From NCBI GenBank assembly GCA_029262615.1, contig JAJCZD010000013.1, positions 62,001-126,000 of the forward strand: a DNA stretch of 64,000 bases, given 5' to 3'. A program made the translations under genes and the position numbers. The DNA comes from Candidatus Babelota bacterium (GTDB lineage Bacteria > Babelota > Babeliae > Babelales > Vermiphilaceae). The notes beneath the pieces are model-generated. The model made no database searches and was not told where the DNA came from. It saw only the letters and a program-made list of their open reading frames with translations. Positions 1 through 9,305 of this stretch are shown piece after piece (within the stretch, counting starts at the first letter, position 1; the number at the start of each line of letters is the position of its first letter).

Positions 1-21
1 CACAAGCAAAGGCAAGGTTAA
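1..21 (+). CDS. rpmJ: Ribosomal protein bL36 (C-terminal end only)
   Basis: The first seven codons of the window read HKQRQG followed by TAA, the usual C-terminus of bL36. The gene is cut by the window edge. It lies four bases upstream of rpsM, the standard rpmJ-rpsM order of the alpha operon. Only six residues are visible, so the call rests on that motif plus gene order. Confidence 0.8.
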   Translation, partial: HKQRQG

Positions 22-25
22 AAAA

Positions 26-415
26 ATGGCAAGAATTGAAGGTATTAATTTACCATTAAATAAACGTATTGAATATGGTTTAACCCAAGTTCTTGGGATA
101 GGGTTATTCTCTTCTCGTAGCCTTCTTGGTAGGGTTGGGATCGATTTAAGTACGCGTGTTAAAGATTTGTCAGATGAAGAAATTGCTGCAATCCAACGCG
201 AGGTTACCAAGAGTTATAAAACCGGCGGTGAATTGCAAAAAGAAGTAACTCTGAATATTAAGCGACTTCAAGAGATTGGTAGCTATCGAGGCTTGCGTCA
301 TAAAAGAGGTTTGCCTTCACGGGGACAACGTACAAAAACAAATGCTCGAACCCGAAAAGGGCCACGCAAAAAAGGTTCTGAAGTTTCATTAAAACGTAAA
401 GTTACGAAAAAGTAA
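26..415 (+). CDS. rpsM: 30S ribosomal protein uS13
   Basis: Small-subunit head protein that contacts the P-site tRNA and forms bridges to the large subunit. The 129-residue product starts [10 protein letters not shown] and carries the family signature around residues 88-106 ([20 protein letters not shown]), followed by a lysine/arginine-rich tail. The length is near the usual 118-126 residues. It follows rpmJ directly and precedes rpsK by 14 bases, so it is co-transcribed in the alpha operon. Confidence 0.98.
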   Translation: MARIEGINLPLNKRIEYGLTQVLGIGLFSSRSLLGRVGIDLSTRVKDLSDEEIAAIQREVTKSYKTGGELQKEVTLNIKRLQEIGSYRGLRHKRGLPSRGQRTKTNARTRKGPRKKGSEVSLKRKVTKK

Positions 416-429
416 GGTAAAGGACCTGC

Positions 430-813
430 ATGGCTTATAAGAAAAAAACTAAAAAACAAAAGCGAAGAGTTGATACAGCAGTAGCGCATGTTAAGTCTTC
501 ATTTAATAATACGTTAGTAACTATTACTACCGTAGATGGTGATGTCTTGCTGCGATCAAGCTCAGGGAAAATGGGCTACAAGGGTTCACGTAAGGGAACT
601 CCATTTGCTGCAGGGCAAATTGCTACTAGCCTTGCAAAGGAAATGCAAGATATGGGTATCAGAACAGTCGAGGTAAATCTACAAGGTCCTGGCTCAGGCC
701 GTGATTCTGTTGTTAGATCACTTCAGGCAGCGGGTTTAAATGTTTCTGTTTTACGTGATGTTACCCCACTACCACACAATGGTTGTCGTCCTCCAAAAAA
801 GAGACGTGTATAA
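430..813 (+). CDS. rpsK: 30S ribosomal protein uS11
   Basis: Platform protein of the 30S subunit. The 127-residue product has the conserved core ([25 protein letters not shown]) and the C-terminal [13 protein letters not shown]...[18 protein letters not shown] region, which is diagnostic for S11. A Shine-Dalgarno-like AAAGGA precedes the ATG. It sits between rpsM and rpsD as in the canonical alpha operon. Confidence 0.98.
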   Translation: MAYKKKTKKQKRRVDTAVAHVKSSFNNTLVTITTVDGDVLLRSSSGKMGYKGSRKGTPFAAGQIATSLAKEMQDMGIRTVEVNLQGPGSGRDSVVRSLQAAGLNVSVLRDVTPLPHNGCRPPKKRRV

Positions 814-839
814 AATTATTACAATTAAATAAGGTACTT

Positions 840-1388
840 ATGGAAAAACGTTCTACCTCCACAAAAACAACTGGGGACAAAAGGAAACGTGCTCGTAAAA
901 TGTCTGAATACGGCAAACAGCTTTTAGAGAAGCAAAAAGTGAAACATGCTTATGGGATGCGTGAAAAACAGTTTGGGCGTTTTTTTAATATAGCTACCAA
1001 AATGGCGGGTGCACCAGGGTCAAACTTGCTTAGTTTGCTTGAACGACGGTTGGATAATGTTTTATATCGATTAAAATTATCTACTTCGCGACAACAAGCA
1101 CGTCAGATTATTGTTCATGGCCATATTTGGGTAAATGGTAAAAAGGTATTTTCTCCTTCTTATTTGGTCTCTGTTGGTGATGTTATTTCTGTTGCCCCAA
1201 AAGCTTTAGAAAAAAAATCGTTTGTAGAAAATGTTGTTGATAAACGGCTTAATATTGGTATTAAGGTGCCAGAATGGTTGGAATTAGATAAGAAAAGCCA
1301 TTCCGGTAAAATTTTACGTGTTCCTGAACGTTCAGACATAAAGATGCCAATTGAAGAGCATTTAATTGTTGAGTTATATTCTAAGTAA
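840..1388 (+). CDS. rpsD: 30S ribosomal protein uS4, short N-terminus
   Basis: Primary 16S rRNA-binding assembly protein; in many bacteria it also represses the alpha operon. The chosen ATG gives 182 residues. An upstream in-frame start at 783 would lie inside rpsK and add no S4-like sequence. The core is clear: SEYGKQLLEKQKVKHAYGMREKQF from residue 22, the S4 RNA-binding region (LLERRLDNVLYRL...SRQQARQIIVHGHIWVNG) and the terminal PERSD...EHLIVELYSK. Compared with the usual ~200-209 residues, about 27 N-terminal residues are missing and replaced by a short basic leader with no cysteines. Confidence 0.95.
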   Translation: MEKRSTSTKTTGDKRKRARKMSEYGKQLLEKQKVKHAYGMREKQFGRFFNIATKMAGAPGSNLLSLLERRLDNVLYRLKLSTSRQQARQIIVHGHIWVNGKKVFSPSYLVSVGDVISVAPKALEKKSFVENVVDKRLNIGIKVPEWLELDKKSHSGKILRVPERSDIKMPIEEHLIVELYSK

Positions 1389-1420
1389 TAGATTTATATT
1401 TTAAGAGGTGGCGGAGATTG

Positions 1421-2479
1421 ATGGGTAAGACACGCGATTATAGACCACTTACTATTCCTAAATTACAGTGGAATAAGAAAGAATTAAAAGAAACATTTGG
1501 TGAAATTATTGCGCAGCCCCTGGAGCCAGGTTTTGGTATTACCTTGGGTAATGCATTGCGTAGAGTTTTGCTGGGTGGCGTTGAAGGCGCAGCGGTAACG
1601 TCTGTTATTATTAACGGGGTAAATAACGAATTTTCTACTATCCCTGGTGTATCAGAAGATGCTATGCAGGTGATTTTGAATATCAAAGAAATCGTCGTTA
1701 AAAGTAAAGATGGTAAGCCAGGCAAAATGCATCTATCATTTAAGGGTGAAGGAAAAGCTACTGTTGCAGATATAAAAGCAGATGACAACTTGGAACTGAT
1801 TAATAACGATCATGTTATTACCCATGTTGCTGCTGGTGGCCAGTTAGATATAACTTTTTTTGTAGAGACAGGGCGTGGCTATCAAGCTGCACAATGGCCC
1901 GTAGATAAAGCCCTACAAGAAGATAATCGCATTTTTATTGATGCGATGTTCTCACCAATTACAAGGGTGATGTTTGACGTTGAAAAAACGCGTGTTGGAA
2001 AAGATATTGATTATGATAAATTAATTTTGCGTATTCATACAAATGGTGCTGATAACCCAGTAGATGCACTACATTATGCCGTTTCAATTTTGCGTACTCA
2101 ACTTGAACATTTCTTGGCAAGTTCTGAAATCCCATTTAATGAAATATCTAAAATACCAGCCGAAGAAGAAGAAAAGTCTCCTATTGAATTAGAGCAATTG
2201 GGCTTAAAAGGTGTTTCAATTGATTTATTATTAAAGCCGATTGAAGAACTTGAACTATCTGTCCGTGCACATAACTGCTTGATTAATGCTGGTGTTAAGC
2301 GCATTATTGAATTAGTAAACTTATCAGAAGATGAAGGCCTTAAAATTAAAAACTTCGGCAGGAAATCTCTGAATGAAGTAAAAGATAGCATAAAGTCTTT
2401 TGGTCTTTCTTTTGGAATGGATATTAAAGAATCTGATCTAAAAAAGATACTTAAAGATAAAGCTGAACAAGAGAAATAA
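1421..2479 (+). CDS. rpoA: DNA-directed RNA polymerase subunit alpha
   Basis: Alpha subunit, the assembly scaffold of RNA polymerase. The N-terminal domain shows the LEPGFGITLGNALRRVLL signature near residues 37-54. The C-terminal domain, which contacts UP elements and activators, is intact (SVRAHNCLINAGVKRIIELV, then GRKSLNEVKDSIKSFGL). The ATG at 1421 follows an AAGAGGTGGCGGAG stretch that supplies the ribosome-binding site; a TTG codon just upstream is a less likely start. The product is 352 residues and lies between rpsD and rplQ. Confidence 0.98.
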   Translation: MGKTRDYRPLTIPKLQWNKKELKETFGEIIAQPLEPGFGITLGNALRRVLLGGVEGAAVTSVIINGVNNEFSTIPGVSEDAMQVILNIKEIVVKSKDGKPGKMHLSFKGEGKATVADIKADDNLELINNDHVITHVAAGGQLDITFFVETGRGYQAAQWPVDKALQEDNRIFIDAMFSPITRVMFDVEKTRVGKDIDYDKLILRIHTNGADNPVDALHYAVSILRTQLEHFLASSEIPFNEISKIPAEEEEKSPIELEQLGLKGVSIDLLLKPIEELELSVRAHNCLINAGVKRIIELVNLSEDEGLKIKNFGRKSLNEVKDSIKSFGLSFGMDIKESDLKKILKDKAEQEK

Positions 2480-2490
2480 AGGTTAGAACA

Positions 2491-2847
2491 ATGAGACATA
2501 AAAGTGGTAAAAAGAAACTCAATATAAAGCCTGACCACAAACGTTCATTAATGAGAAACCAAGCAATTTTATTAATTGAAGAAGGCCATATAACTTCTAC
2601 AAGAGCTCGTATTAAAGAACTGCAAAGGTTTGTTGAACGGGTTGTTACCGTTGCTCGTAAAGGAAATGATTTTAACACTCGCCGTCGGGTTAAAGCATTG
2701 TTACCTTACAAGGAGCAAGCGGTAGTGAAATTAATCAAAGAAATTGCACCGAACTACATTGAGCGTCCAGGTGGCTATACTCGTGTTATCCCTATGGGTA
2801 AAAGAACAAGTGATACGGCAACTATTGCCAGATTGGAGTGGGTATAG
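2491..2847 (+). CDS. rplQ: 50S ribosomal protein bL17
   Basis: Large-subunit protein near the exit tunnel. The 118-residue product starts MRHKSGKKKLN, with the family motif RNQAILLIEEGHITSTRARIKELQ and the end YTRVIPMGKRTSDTATIARLEWV. It starts 11 bases after rpoA, preceded by AAAGGTTAG. It is the last ribosomal gene of the operon; the small Nfu-like gene begins 5 bases after its stop. Confidence 0.97.
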   Translation: MRHKSGKKKLNIKPDHKRSLMRNQAILLIEEGHITSTRARIKELQRFVERVVTVARKGNDFNTRRRVKALLPYKEQAVVKLIKEIAPNYIERPGGYTRVIPMGKRTSDTATIARLEWV

Positions 2848-2852
2848 TTCCT

Positions 2853-3092
2853 ATGACAGACCAAGAACGAATAAAAAAAGTTGAGCAAGTGCTTGACCAA
2901 ATTCGGCCCAATATCCAAATGGATGGTGGGGATATACAATTTGCTAAATTTGAAGACGGTACTGTATATCTACAAATTCATGGCTCAAGTGCTGGTTGTT
3001 CCGACTCAATATCTTTGCTTCAATCTGATATTAAACAATCTCTTAAAACGCATATGAATGATGTGCATGAGGTTATTATCAATAAAGAGTAA
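2853..3092 (+). CDS. NifU C-terminal-domain (Nfu-like) protein lacking the CxxC pair
   Basis: A 79-residue single-domain protein resembling the C-terminal domain of NifU/NfuA, which carries Fe-S clusters and passes them to target proteins. The family core is clear: EQVLDQIRPNIQMDGGDIQFAKFEDGTVYLQIHG, followed by the cluster loop. In typical members that loop reads GACxxCPSS; here it reads GSSAGCSDS, so the first cysteine is serine and only one cysteine remains. The ATG at 2853 is preferred over an in-frame GTG at 2838 that overlaps rplQ. It is probably co-transcribed with the ribosomal operon, an unusual partner. Cluster binding cannot be assumed. Confidence 0.8.
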   Translation: MTDQERIKKVEQVLDQIRPNIQMDGGDIQFAKFEDGTVYLQIHGSSAGCSDSISLLQSDIKQSLKTHMNDVHEVIINKE

Positions 3093-3120
3093 ATTACTAA
3101 GAATTATTTATTTAGTCTAA

Positions 3121-3157
3121 GTCCTTACAAAAAAACTTTCTTGTAAGGACTTTTTTC
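3121..3157 (+). terminator. Rho-independent terminator of the ribosomal operon
   Basis: A perfect stem (GTCCTTACA paired with TGTAAGGAC) with an A/T-rich loop is followed by a run of six T. It lies 28 bases after the Nfu-like stop codon and ends the alpha operon transcript just before the convergent sbcC gene. Confidence 0.9.
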
Positions 3158-3185
3158 TTTGTGAAAATTTACAATTTTGTTCTTT

Positions 3186-5897
3186 TTATCCTTGTTCTAT
3201 TATAGAAACATGGCTTCCGTTTGCATTTTTATACACGGCAAAGTGAACAGGGAATTGATCTTTCATCGCACTCAAGTGAGAAACGATTATAACTTTGGAA
3301 AAATCGTCTTGTATCTTATATATAGCATCCATTATAAGGCTCAGCCCTTGTTCGTCTTGGGATCCAAAGCCTTCATCTATGATGAGTGTTTGCAAGGCAG
3401 TTCCTGCACGCCGCGCTAATAATTTTGATATTGCAATCCGAAGGGCAAAATCAATTCTAAAAGCCTCACCACCAGAAAACAATTCATAGGGCCGTATACC
3501 AGATGTATCGGAAATATGTATATCCAATGTTTCACGTGTGCCACCTTTTTTCAGGTCTCGTAATGATTCTATGATTATGTGTGCTTGTCCGTCTGTTAAT
3601 TTGGAAAGCAATTCATTTGCTTCATGTTCGATTTCTGGAATAGCATCTTCTATTAATAGAGCTTGCACACCATCTTTACTAGTGGCGGTGGCAATAATTT
3701 GATATTCCTCAGCAGTTTTTTCTAGTTGGTTAAGATCTTTTTGTAACTGTTTTTGTTCTTTTTGCTTTGCTTCAAGTTGTTTTTCTTGTGCATTTAGTAT
3801 GGCTTTTTCCTGCACCATTAACTCTTTTTGCATGGTGTGCTGTTTATTTTCTTGTGCTAAAGCCAGTCTTTCCTTTTGTAGTGCAGATTCTTTTTTTTCT
3901 AATTGATTATAATGCGTAGCTTTTTTCTGGTTTATAAGCAAAGATCTCTTTTGTTCTTTTAATGTTTTACAAAGATTTTTAATTGTGTTTCTTCGCATTG
4001 GTTGTTGAATAATTTTATCTTGCAAGGATTGTTGATTAGCAATCTGTTTTTCTATGGCCTCTAGTTCTAGTTTTGTACTAACAATTACTTTTTTATCAAA
4101 AGTTTCTTTTTGCAATAGCTCTTTGTACTGTTTTACTCTTAGCTCTACTTTGAGATAATTTTCATTTTTTATTAGCTCATCATGTTGTTGTTTTTCTGCT
4201 TTTTTCTTTTTGCTTGCCAACGCTTTGTTATTTTCTACAAGTTGTTTTGAAAGAAGCTGAAGTTCGTTTTGTTTCTGCAGTATATTTTTTTGTAACATTA
4301 TTTCTTGTTCTTTTAACTGTATGACACATAAATTCAGTTCATTAATTTTTTGTTTGTCTTGCCTGCATGTTTCTAACTTTTTATGTTGCTCAACTAATAT
4401 TGCTTTTATGCGAGAAATAAGTTTTTGTAATCGTGTATATTTATGCAAGAGAACTTTCGTGTTACCGGTAAATTTGTCTTGTAAAAATCGCTTTCGTGAT
4501 GCTGATAAATTCTGTTCGCAAAGTGGGCAGCATGGAGCATTTTCATTTGTGACTAATTCTTTTTTTTGCCCTAACTGTGCTAATTGCTCATGGGTATATT
4601 TACCATTAGCAATCCAGCGCTGATATGCTTCTTTTCTTTTCTCAAATTGTATTTCAATGCCAGTAATTGCCATTGTCTTTTTTTGCAAATCAGTAGACTC
4701 AGCTATAGTTTTTTCTAATTTTACTTTTTTTTCTACGAGCTCAGCATTTTGTTCTATAAGTTTAATCTGTATTGTCTTAATTTGTTTTTCTAAAAATTGT
4801 TGCCTCATTTCATGATTTTGAATAACAATAGCAATTTCTGATTGTTGTATTGCCATTTTCTTTGCATGATTAGTCTCAAGTAATTGAAGCTTTTCTTTTT
4901 TTTGTAAATAATCATTTTTTGTTTGTAAAAATTGCTCTAGCTTTTTGTGATGCAATGCCAATTGCGTTGTTAATTTTGCTTTTTTTTCTAGTAGTTCAGG
5001 ATATTTTTTAGCACAAATTTTTTCATGATGAACTTTTTTCCATAATGTCTTTGTTTCTAGAAGTTGTTTTATTGCGTTAGTAAGTTCTTTTTGTTGTTGC
5101 CCAAGAGTAAGCATAAGTATTTCAGATTGTTTTTGTTCTTGTTGTATTGCTTTTTCTTGTGCTTGCAGATCCGTGGCTTCTTTTGTTAATTTTTTTGTTA
5201 TTGCTAGAAGTAGATTTTCTTTTTCTAGTAATTCTTTTTTTGATTGGGTAATCTGCGTTTTTTTTGCAAGTTGACCGAGCATTTTTTCATGAAAAGTGCT
5301 GAGTGTATTTTTTTTATTTACCGCTTGTCGGACTTTTTCCATTGCAAGTTTGCGAACTACTTCGTATTGGTCTAAGCCTAAAATTCTACCTAATATTGCT
5401 TTTCGATCCTTAGGGGATTTTTGTGAAAATTCATTTGAATGTCCTTGGCGTAAAAATGCGGTATTTGCAAAGGCATCATAATCAAGGTTAATGGTTTTAA
5501 TTACTTTTTCTTGGGTCTTTCTAATTGTTTTATCAGTGAGTGGAACTAAAGTAATGTTATCCTCTTTAAAGATACCAAACTCTAATTGCGCCAAAGGCTT
5601 ACCATAGGTTTTGAAATATTCACGTTTAACTCGGTATCTTTGTCTATTGCATTCAAAATCTAAAATGACCAGCATCGTTGTTTGGCCCAAATGCAAGAGC
5701 CCGGCATCAGGTTTAGAGGTATTTGAAGTTTTGCGTGCTTGTCCCCAAATGGCCCAAGTAATAGCATCAAGCAGAGCAGATTTGCCATGACCATTTTTAC
5801 CTGATAAACAAATCAATGGATACGGAGTAAAGTCGATTGTTTGCAATTGTGGACCATAGCTTAGAAAATTTTTCAGTTGTAATTTTAATGGAATCAT
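3186..5897 (-). CDS. sbcC: SbcC/Rad50-type exonuclease ATPase subunit
   Basis: SMC-like ATPase of the SbcCD nuclease, which opens hairpins and processes DNA ends. The 903-residue product has the Rad50/SbcC layout: Walker A GKNGHGKS at residues 33-40, Q-loop region with FLRQGHSNEF near 150, a very long Lys/Gln/Glu-rich coiled coil, a zinc hook CPLC near residue 457, a second coiled coil, then the signature ELFSGGEAFRIDFALR near 800 and Walker B LQTLIIDEGFGSQDEQ near 840. The usual nuclease partner sbcD is not next to it; downstream is the ribosomal operon terminator and upstream is a divergent phosphohexomutase gene. Confidence 0.93.
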   Translation of the reverse strand: MIPLKLQLKNFLSYGPQLQTIDFTPYPLICLSGKNGHGKSALLDAITWAIWGQARKTSNTSKPDAGLLHLGQTTMLVILDFECNRQRYRVKREYFKTYGKPLAQLEFGIFKEDNITLVPLTDKTIRKTQEKVIKTINLDYDAFANTAFLRQGHSNEFSQKSPKDRKAILGRILGLDQYEVVRKLAMEKVRQAVNKKNTLSTFHEKMLGQLAKKTQITQSKKELLEKENLLLAITKKLTKEATDLQAQEKAIQQEQKQSEILMLTLGQQQKELTNAIKQLLETKTLWKKVHHEKICAKKYPELLEKKAKLTTQLALHHKKLEQFLQTKNDYLQKKEKLQLLETNHAKKMAIQQSEIAIVIQNHEMRQQFLEKQIKTIQIKLIEQNAELVEKKVKLEKTIAESTDLQKKTMAITGIEIQFEKRKEAYQRWIANGKYTHEQLAQLGQKKELVTNENAPCCPLCEQNLSASRKRFLQDKFTGNTKVLLHKYTRLQKLISRIKAILVEQHKKLETCRQDKQKINELNLCVIQLKEQEIMLQKNILQKQNELQLLSKQLVENNKALASKKKKAEKQQHDELIKNENYLKVELRVKQYKELLQKETFDKKVIVSTKLELEAIEKQIANQQSLQDKIIQQPMRRNTIKNLCKTLKEQKRSLLINQKKATHYNQLEKKESALQKERLALAQENKQHTMQKELMVQEKAILNAQEKQLEAKQKEQKQLQKDLNQLEKTAEEYQIIATATSKDGVQALLIEDAIPEIEHEANELLSKLTDGQAHIIIESLRDLKKGGTRETLDIHISDTSGIRPYELFSGGEAFRIDFALRIAISKLLARRAGTALQTLIIDEGFGSQDEQGLSLIMDAIYKIQDDFSKVIIVSHLSAMKDQFPVHFAVYKNANGSHVSIIEQG

Positions 5898-6009
5898 TAG
5901 TATCTCTTTTGCTTATAATCCTCATAGTGTAGCAAAACAAAAAAGAAAATTCTTGTTATCGCATATCGATGAAATTTGATACCATACAAAAAAGAATAAA
6001 AGGTACAGG

Positions 6010-7407
6010 ATGATCGATATTGTTTTTCGTGAGTATGATATTCGCGGTAAGGTTGGCTCAGAGTTTTTAATTGAGCAAGTATATGATGCTACCAGAGCAA
6101 TCGCTTATTATTTGGCAAACAAAAATAATAATCTCAAGAGCGTACTGGTCGGAATGGATGGGCGCATTCATTCGCCATTAATTAAAGAAAAAGTCTGCAA
6201 AGCCTTACTAGATTCTGGTCTGGATGTGATTTTTATTGGCATTGTGCCCTCACCAGTTTTATATTTTGGCCTGGAAACACTCCCTGTTGAGGCGGGCCTT
6301 ATGATAACTGCCTCTCATAATCCAAAAGAATATAATGGTATTAAAATTAATTTAGGTACTAAATCGGTATGGGGTAAGCAAATCCAAGAAATTTTGCGTA
6401 TATATAAAGCCGGTAAAAAACTGGAACGCTCAGTTACTGGGAAGTATGCAGAAAAAAATCTACTAGAGTTTTATATTCAGTTTTTGGAAAAACAGTTTGT
6501 ACATTTAAAAAATATGCAATTATCAGCAGTTATTGATTGTGGCAATGCAACTGGTTCGGTGGTAATTCCTGAGCTTATCAAGAAAATGAATTGGTCACAT
6601 GTATATATGTTGCATTGCAGCTTGGATGGAGAAATGCCGAATCACGAGGCCGACCCAACAAAAGAAAAGAATATGTTGGATGTAAAAGGTGTGTTAAAAG
6701 AAACTGAGGCGCAAGTTGGTATTGGTCTTGATGGTGATGGTGATCGTATGGCGGCTATGACAAAAGATGGGTATTTGCTGCCAGGAGATAAATTATTGGC
6801 AGTTTTTGCCGAACCAATTATGAAGAAACTTGGCAGTGCAGTAGTATTTGATATTAAAAGCTCTCAAGGTCTATCTGAGCTACTTATAAAATGGGGCGCA
6901 AAGCCAATTATGTCTCCTTCTGGCCATGCGATTGTCAAAGAATATATGAAGAAAAACAATGCCTTGATTGGTGGAGAGTTGAGCTGTCATTTTTTCTTTT
7001 TTGATCGTTATTTTGGGTTTGATGATGGTATTTATGCGATGTTACGGTTGTTTGAAATTTTACAAACAACGGGCAAAACCCTTGCTCAATTGATTGCGCC
7101 ATTTCCAATTAAATACAGTTCACCCGAAGTGCGCATCAATTGTCCTGAGGATAAAAAAAAGGAAGCAATAAAAGCTGTAGAAGAATTTTTTGCTGACAAA
7201 AATGCTGATATACTAACTATCGACGGTGTTCATGCAACCTTAGATTATGGGTGGATAATTGTACGGCCCTCAAATACACAACCAGTTTTGTCTATTCGTG
7301 CAGAGTCGGGTACAAAGGAAGGTTTGGAAAAAATAAAAATGGGTTTATTTACAGTCTTAAAAAATCATGTTGATAAAGATATTTTGGCAAGAGAGCTACA
7401 ACTATAA
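6010..7407 (+). CDS. Phosphomannomutase/phosphoglucomutase
   Basis: Alpha-D-phosphohexomutase interconverting hexose 6- and 1-phosphates, feeding sugar-nucleotide synthesis for the envelope. The 465-residue product starts FREYDIRGKVG. It carries the phosphoserine loop TASHNPKEYNGIK near residue 99, the metal loop DGDGDR near 243, the sugar-binding loop GGELSCHFFF near 322 and the phosphate-binding loop RPSNTQP near 420. All four family motifs are present, in the AlgC/ManB subgroup. It begins a tight run with endonuclease IV and GAPDH (gaps of 8 and 18 bases). Confidence 0.93.
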   Translation: MIDIVFREYDIRGKVGSEFLIEQVYDATRAIAYYLANKNNNLKSVLVGMDGRIHSPLIKEKVCKALLDSGLDVIFIGIVPSPVLYFGLETLPVEAGLMITASHNPKEYNGIKINLGTKSVWGKQIQEILRIYKAGKKLERSVTGKYAEKNLLEFYIQFLEKQFVHLKNMQLSAVIDCGNATGSVVIPELIKKMNWSHVYMLHCSLDGEMPNHEADPTKEKNMLDVKGVLKETEAQVGIGLDGDGDRMAAMTKDGYLLPGDKLLAVFAEPIMKKLGSAVVFDIKSSQGLSELLIKWGAKPIMSPSGHAIVKEYMKKNNALIGGELSCHFFFFDRYFGFDDGIYAMLRLFEILQTTGKTLAQLIAPFPIKYSSPEVRINCPEDKKKEAIKAVEEFFADKNADILTIDGVHATLDYGWIIVRPSNTQPVLSIRAESGTKEGLEKIKMGLFTVLKNHVDKDILARELQL

Positions 7408-7415
7408 AGAATTGT

Positions 7416-8237
7416 ATGAAGGAAATTGGCCTCCATATTCGTATTGATTATTCTCCTTTGGAAGCAATAGAAAAAGCAATTGCAATAGGGATTCCCTACT
7501 TCCAATGTTTTTTTATAAGCCAGAAAACAGGTACATTTGTTGCGTTAACTCAAGAGCAGAAGAAACAATTTCTTGCATTGCGCCGAAAGCACTTTAAAGA
7601 TCTTTTTTTGCATGGTGCCTATTGGGTTAATCTATGCAGTAAAACAACAACCTATCGTTCATTAAAGCATGAACTTACCTTGGCAAAGCAGTTAGAGTTT
7701 ACCCATATAGTATTACATCCTGGATCGGCAAAGCGCCTTGGTTGTAAACAAAAAGGTATAGATAACTTAGTGAGAACATTAAATATGGTGATCAAAAAAG
7801 AAAAGAATATAACCATTGTTTTAGAAAATACTGCCCACGGTAATCTTACCGTTGGCTCTGATCTTAGAGATTTTGCAACAATATTAGAGAAAATCGATAA
7901 TCCTGAATCTATTAAATTTTGTATCGATACCGCTCATGCATATTGTTATGGTTATGATCTTGTTTCAGATCAAGGGTATACCGATTTTATTACTTTGCTA
8001 ACCCATTCAATTGGGATGGAAAAGATTGCATTAATTCACTTAAATGATACAAAGCAAAAATGTAGTTCAAGAATTGATCAACACTGTGCTGTTGGTGAGG
8101 GTAGCTTAAGTTCTCGATTGCGCCTTTTTGCCGCAGAGAAAAAATTAAGGCATGTGCCAATGGTAATGGAGTTGCCTGTATTGCAAGAAAAAAAAGAAAA
8201 AGAAATTTTTAATCTTGTAAAAAATTGGCGGATATAA
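7416..8237 (+). CDS. nfo: Endonuclease IV (AP endonuclease)
   Basis: TIM-barrel, metal-dependent AP endonuclease of base-excision repair. The 273-residue length is typical. Family blocks are visible: LHGAYWVNLCS near 66-76, HPGSAKR near 107, VLENTAHGN near 138, FCIDTAHAYCYGYDL near 167 and IALIHLNDTKQKCSSRIDQHCAVGEG near 205-230, which together give the trinuclear metal site. It lies between the phosphohexomutase and GAPDH genes, a chance-looking metabolic/repair grouping. Confidence 0.95.
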   Translation: MKEIGLHIRIDYSPLEAIEKAIAIGIPYFQCFFISQKTGTFVALTQEQKKQFLALRRKHFKDLFLHGAYWVNLCSKTTTYRSLKHELTLAKQLEFTHIVLHPGSAKRLGCKQKGIDNLVRTLNMVIKKEKNITIVLENTAHGNLTVGSDLRDFATILEKIDNPESIKFCIDTAHAYCYGYDLVSDQGYTDFITLLTHSIGMEKIALIHLNDTKQKCSSRIDQHCAVGEGSLSSRLRLFAAEKKLRHVPMVMELPVLQEKKEKEIFNLVKNWRI

Positions 8238-8255
8238 AAATAAAGGAGATTAGAG

Positions 8256-9254
8256 ATGCGTGTTGCATTAAATGGTTTTGGTAGAATCGGTAGAACTTTT
8301 TTACGTTGTGTTTTGCAAGATCCGGTTGCTCGGAAAAAATTAGATATAGTTTCACTCAATATTGGCGCGGCAAACGCCGATTGGTTAGAGGTAATGTTCA
8401 AATATGATACTATCATGGGTATTTTTCCTGGCAAGGTTGAATATCGTGATTGCCGATTAATTGTTGATGGCCAGGCCATAGAGGTTATTACCGAGTGTGA
8501 TCCTTGCAAAATTGATTGGAAATCGAGAAATGTTGACTGGTTAGTTGAGGCAACTGGGATGTTTACAAGTCGTATCAAATCAATGGAACACATACAAGTG
8601 GGTGCCAAAAATGTATTAATTACTGCACCAACAAAGGATGATGTACCGTGTATTGTAATGGGAATTAACCAGGATATGTATAACCCAAACGATCCAATTG
8701 TTTCTTTAGGAAGTTGTACTACATGGGCCTTTTTACCCATGCTTAAAGTGTTGAATGATCATTTTACAATTAGTAATGGTTTCATGACAACTATTCATGC
8801 ATACACAAATACACAAGTATTACTTGATAAAGAAGATAGCAGTATTCGTCGCTCAAGGGCCGCTGCACTTAATATTATTCCAACAACTACCGGTGCTACC
8901 TCGGCCTTACCAAAAGTGCTACCTGAGTTAACAGGAAAAATAAAAGCTCGTGCAATGCGTGTACCGCTTGGCATAGTCTCTCTTATTGATTTGGTTGCTA
9001 CGGTTGAAAAAAAACCTACTATTTCTGAGGTTAATCAAGCCTATGAGGAGGCTGCACAAAAACATATGAAGGGGTATGTAGCTATATCAAATAAACCCTT
9101 AGTTTCATCAGATTATAAAGGAAATGGCTATTCTGTAACCATAGATGGGCTATCTACCGATGTCATATCTAATACGGTTAAATTACTTGGTTGGTATGAT
9201 AATGAATGGGGTTATTCCCAGCGTTTGAAAGATTTTTTATTACTTAGAACATAA
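8256..9254 (+). CDS. gapA: Glyceraldehyde-3-phosphate dehydrogenase
   Basis: Glycolytic NAD-dependent enzyme converting glyceraldehyde 3-phosphate to 1,3-bisphosphoglycerate. The 332-residue product starts RVALNGFGRIGRTFLR (Rossmann dinucleotide site). It has the catalytic cysteine near residue 154 in LGSCTTWAFLPMLKVL; the usual asparagine after SCTT is Trp here, a visible departure from the SCTTN consensus. Other conserved parts include SSIRRSRAAALNIIPTTTGA and GWYDNEWGYSQRL near the C-terminus. A strong AAAGGAGAT ribosome-binding site precedes the ATG. Confidence 0.96.
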   Translation: MRVALNGFGRIGRTFLRCVLQDPVARKKLDIVSLNIGAANADWLEVMFKYDTIMGIFPGKVEYRDCRLIVDGQAIEVITECDPCKIDWKSRNVDWLVEATGMFTSRIKSMEHIQVGAKNVLITAPTKDDVPCIVMGINQDMYNPNDPIVSLGSCTTWAFLPMLKVLNDHFTISNGFMTTIHAYTNTQVLLDKEDSSIRRSRAAALNIIPTTTGATSALPKVLPELTGKIKARAMRVPLGIVSLIDLVATVEKKPTISEVNQAYEEAAQKHMKGYVAISNKPLVSSDYKGNGYSVTIDGLSTDVISNTVKLLGWYDNEWGYSQRLKDFLLLRT

Positions 9255-9261
9255 GTTCTTC

Positions 9262-9293
9262 TTGGCAATAAATCTATTTTCATTTAATATAAT
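9262..9293 (+). promoter_or_regulatory. Possible promoter of the CAT tRNA and downstream genes
   Basis: A perfect TATAAT at 9288-9293 lies 12 bases upstream of the tRNA. The best -35-like hexamer, TTGGCA at 9262, is 20 bases away, longer than the ideal 17. The -10 is convincing, the -35 weak. Confidence 0.4.
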
Positions 9294-9305
9294 AGCTACT
9301 GGTCG

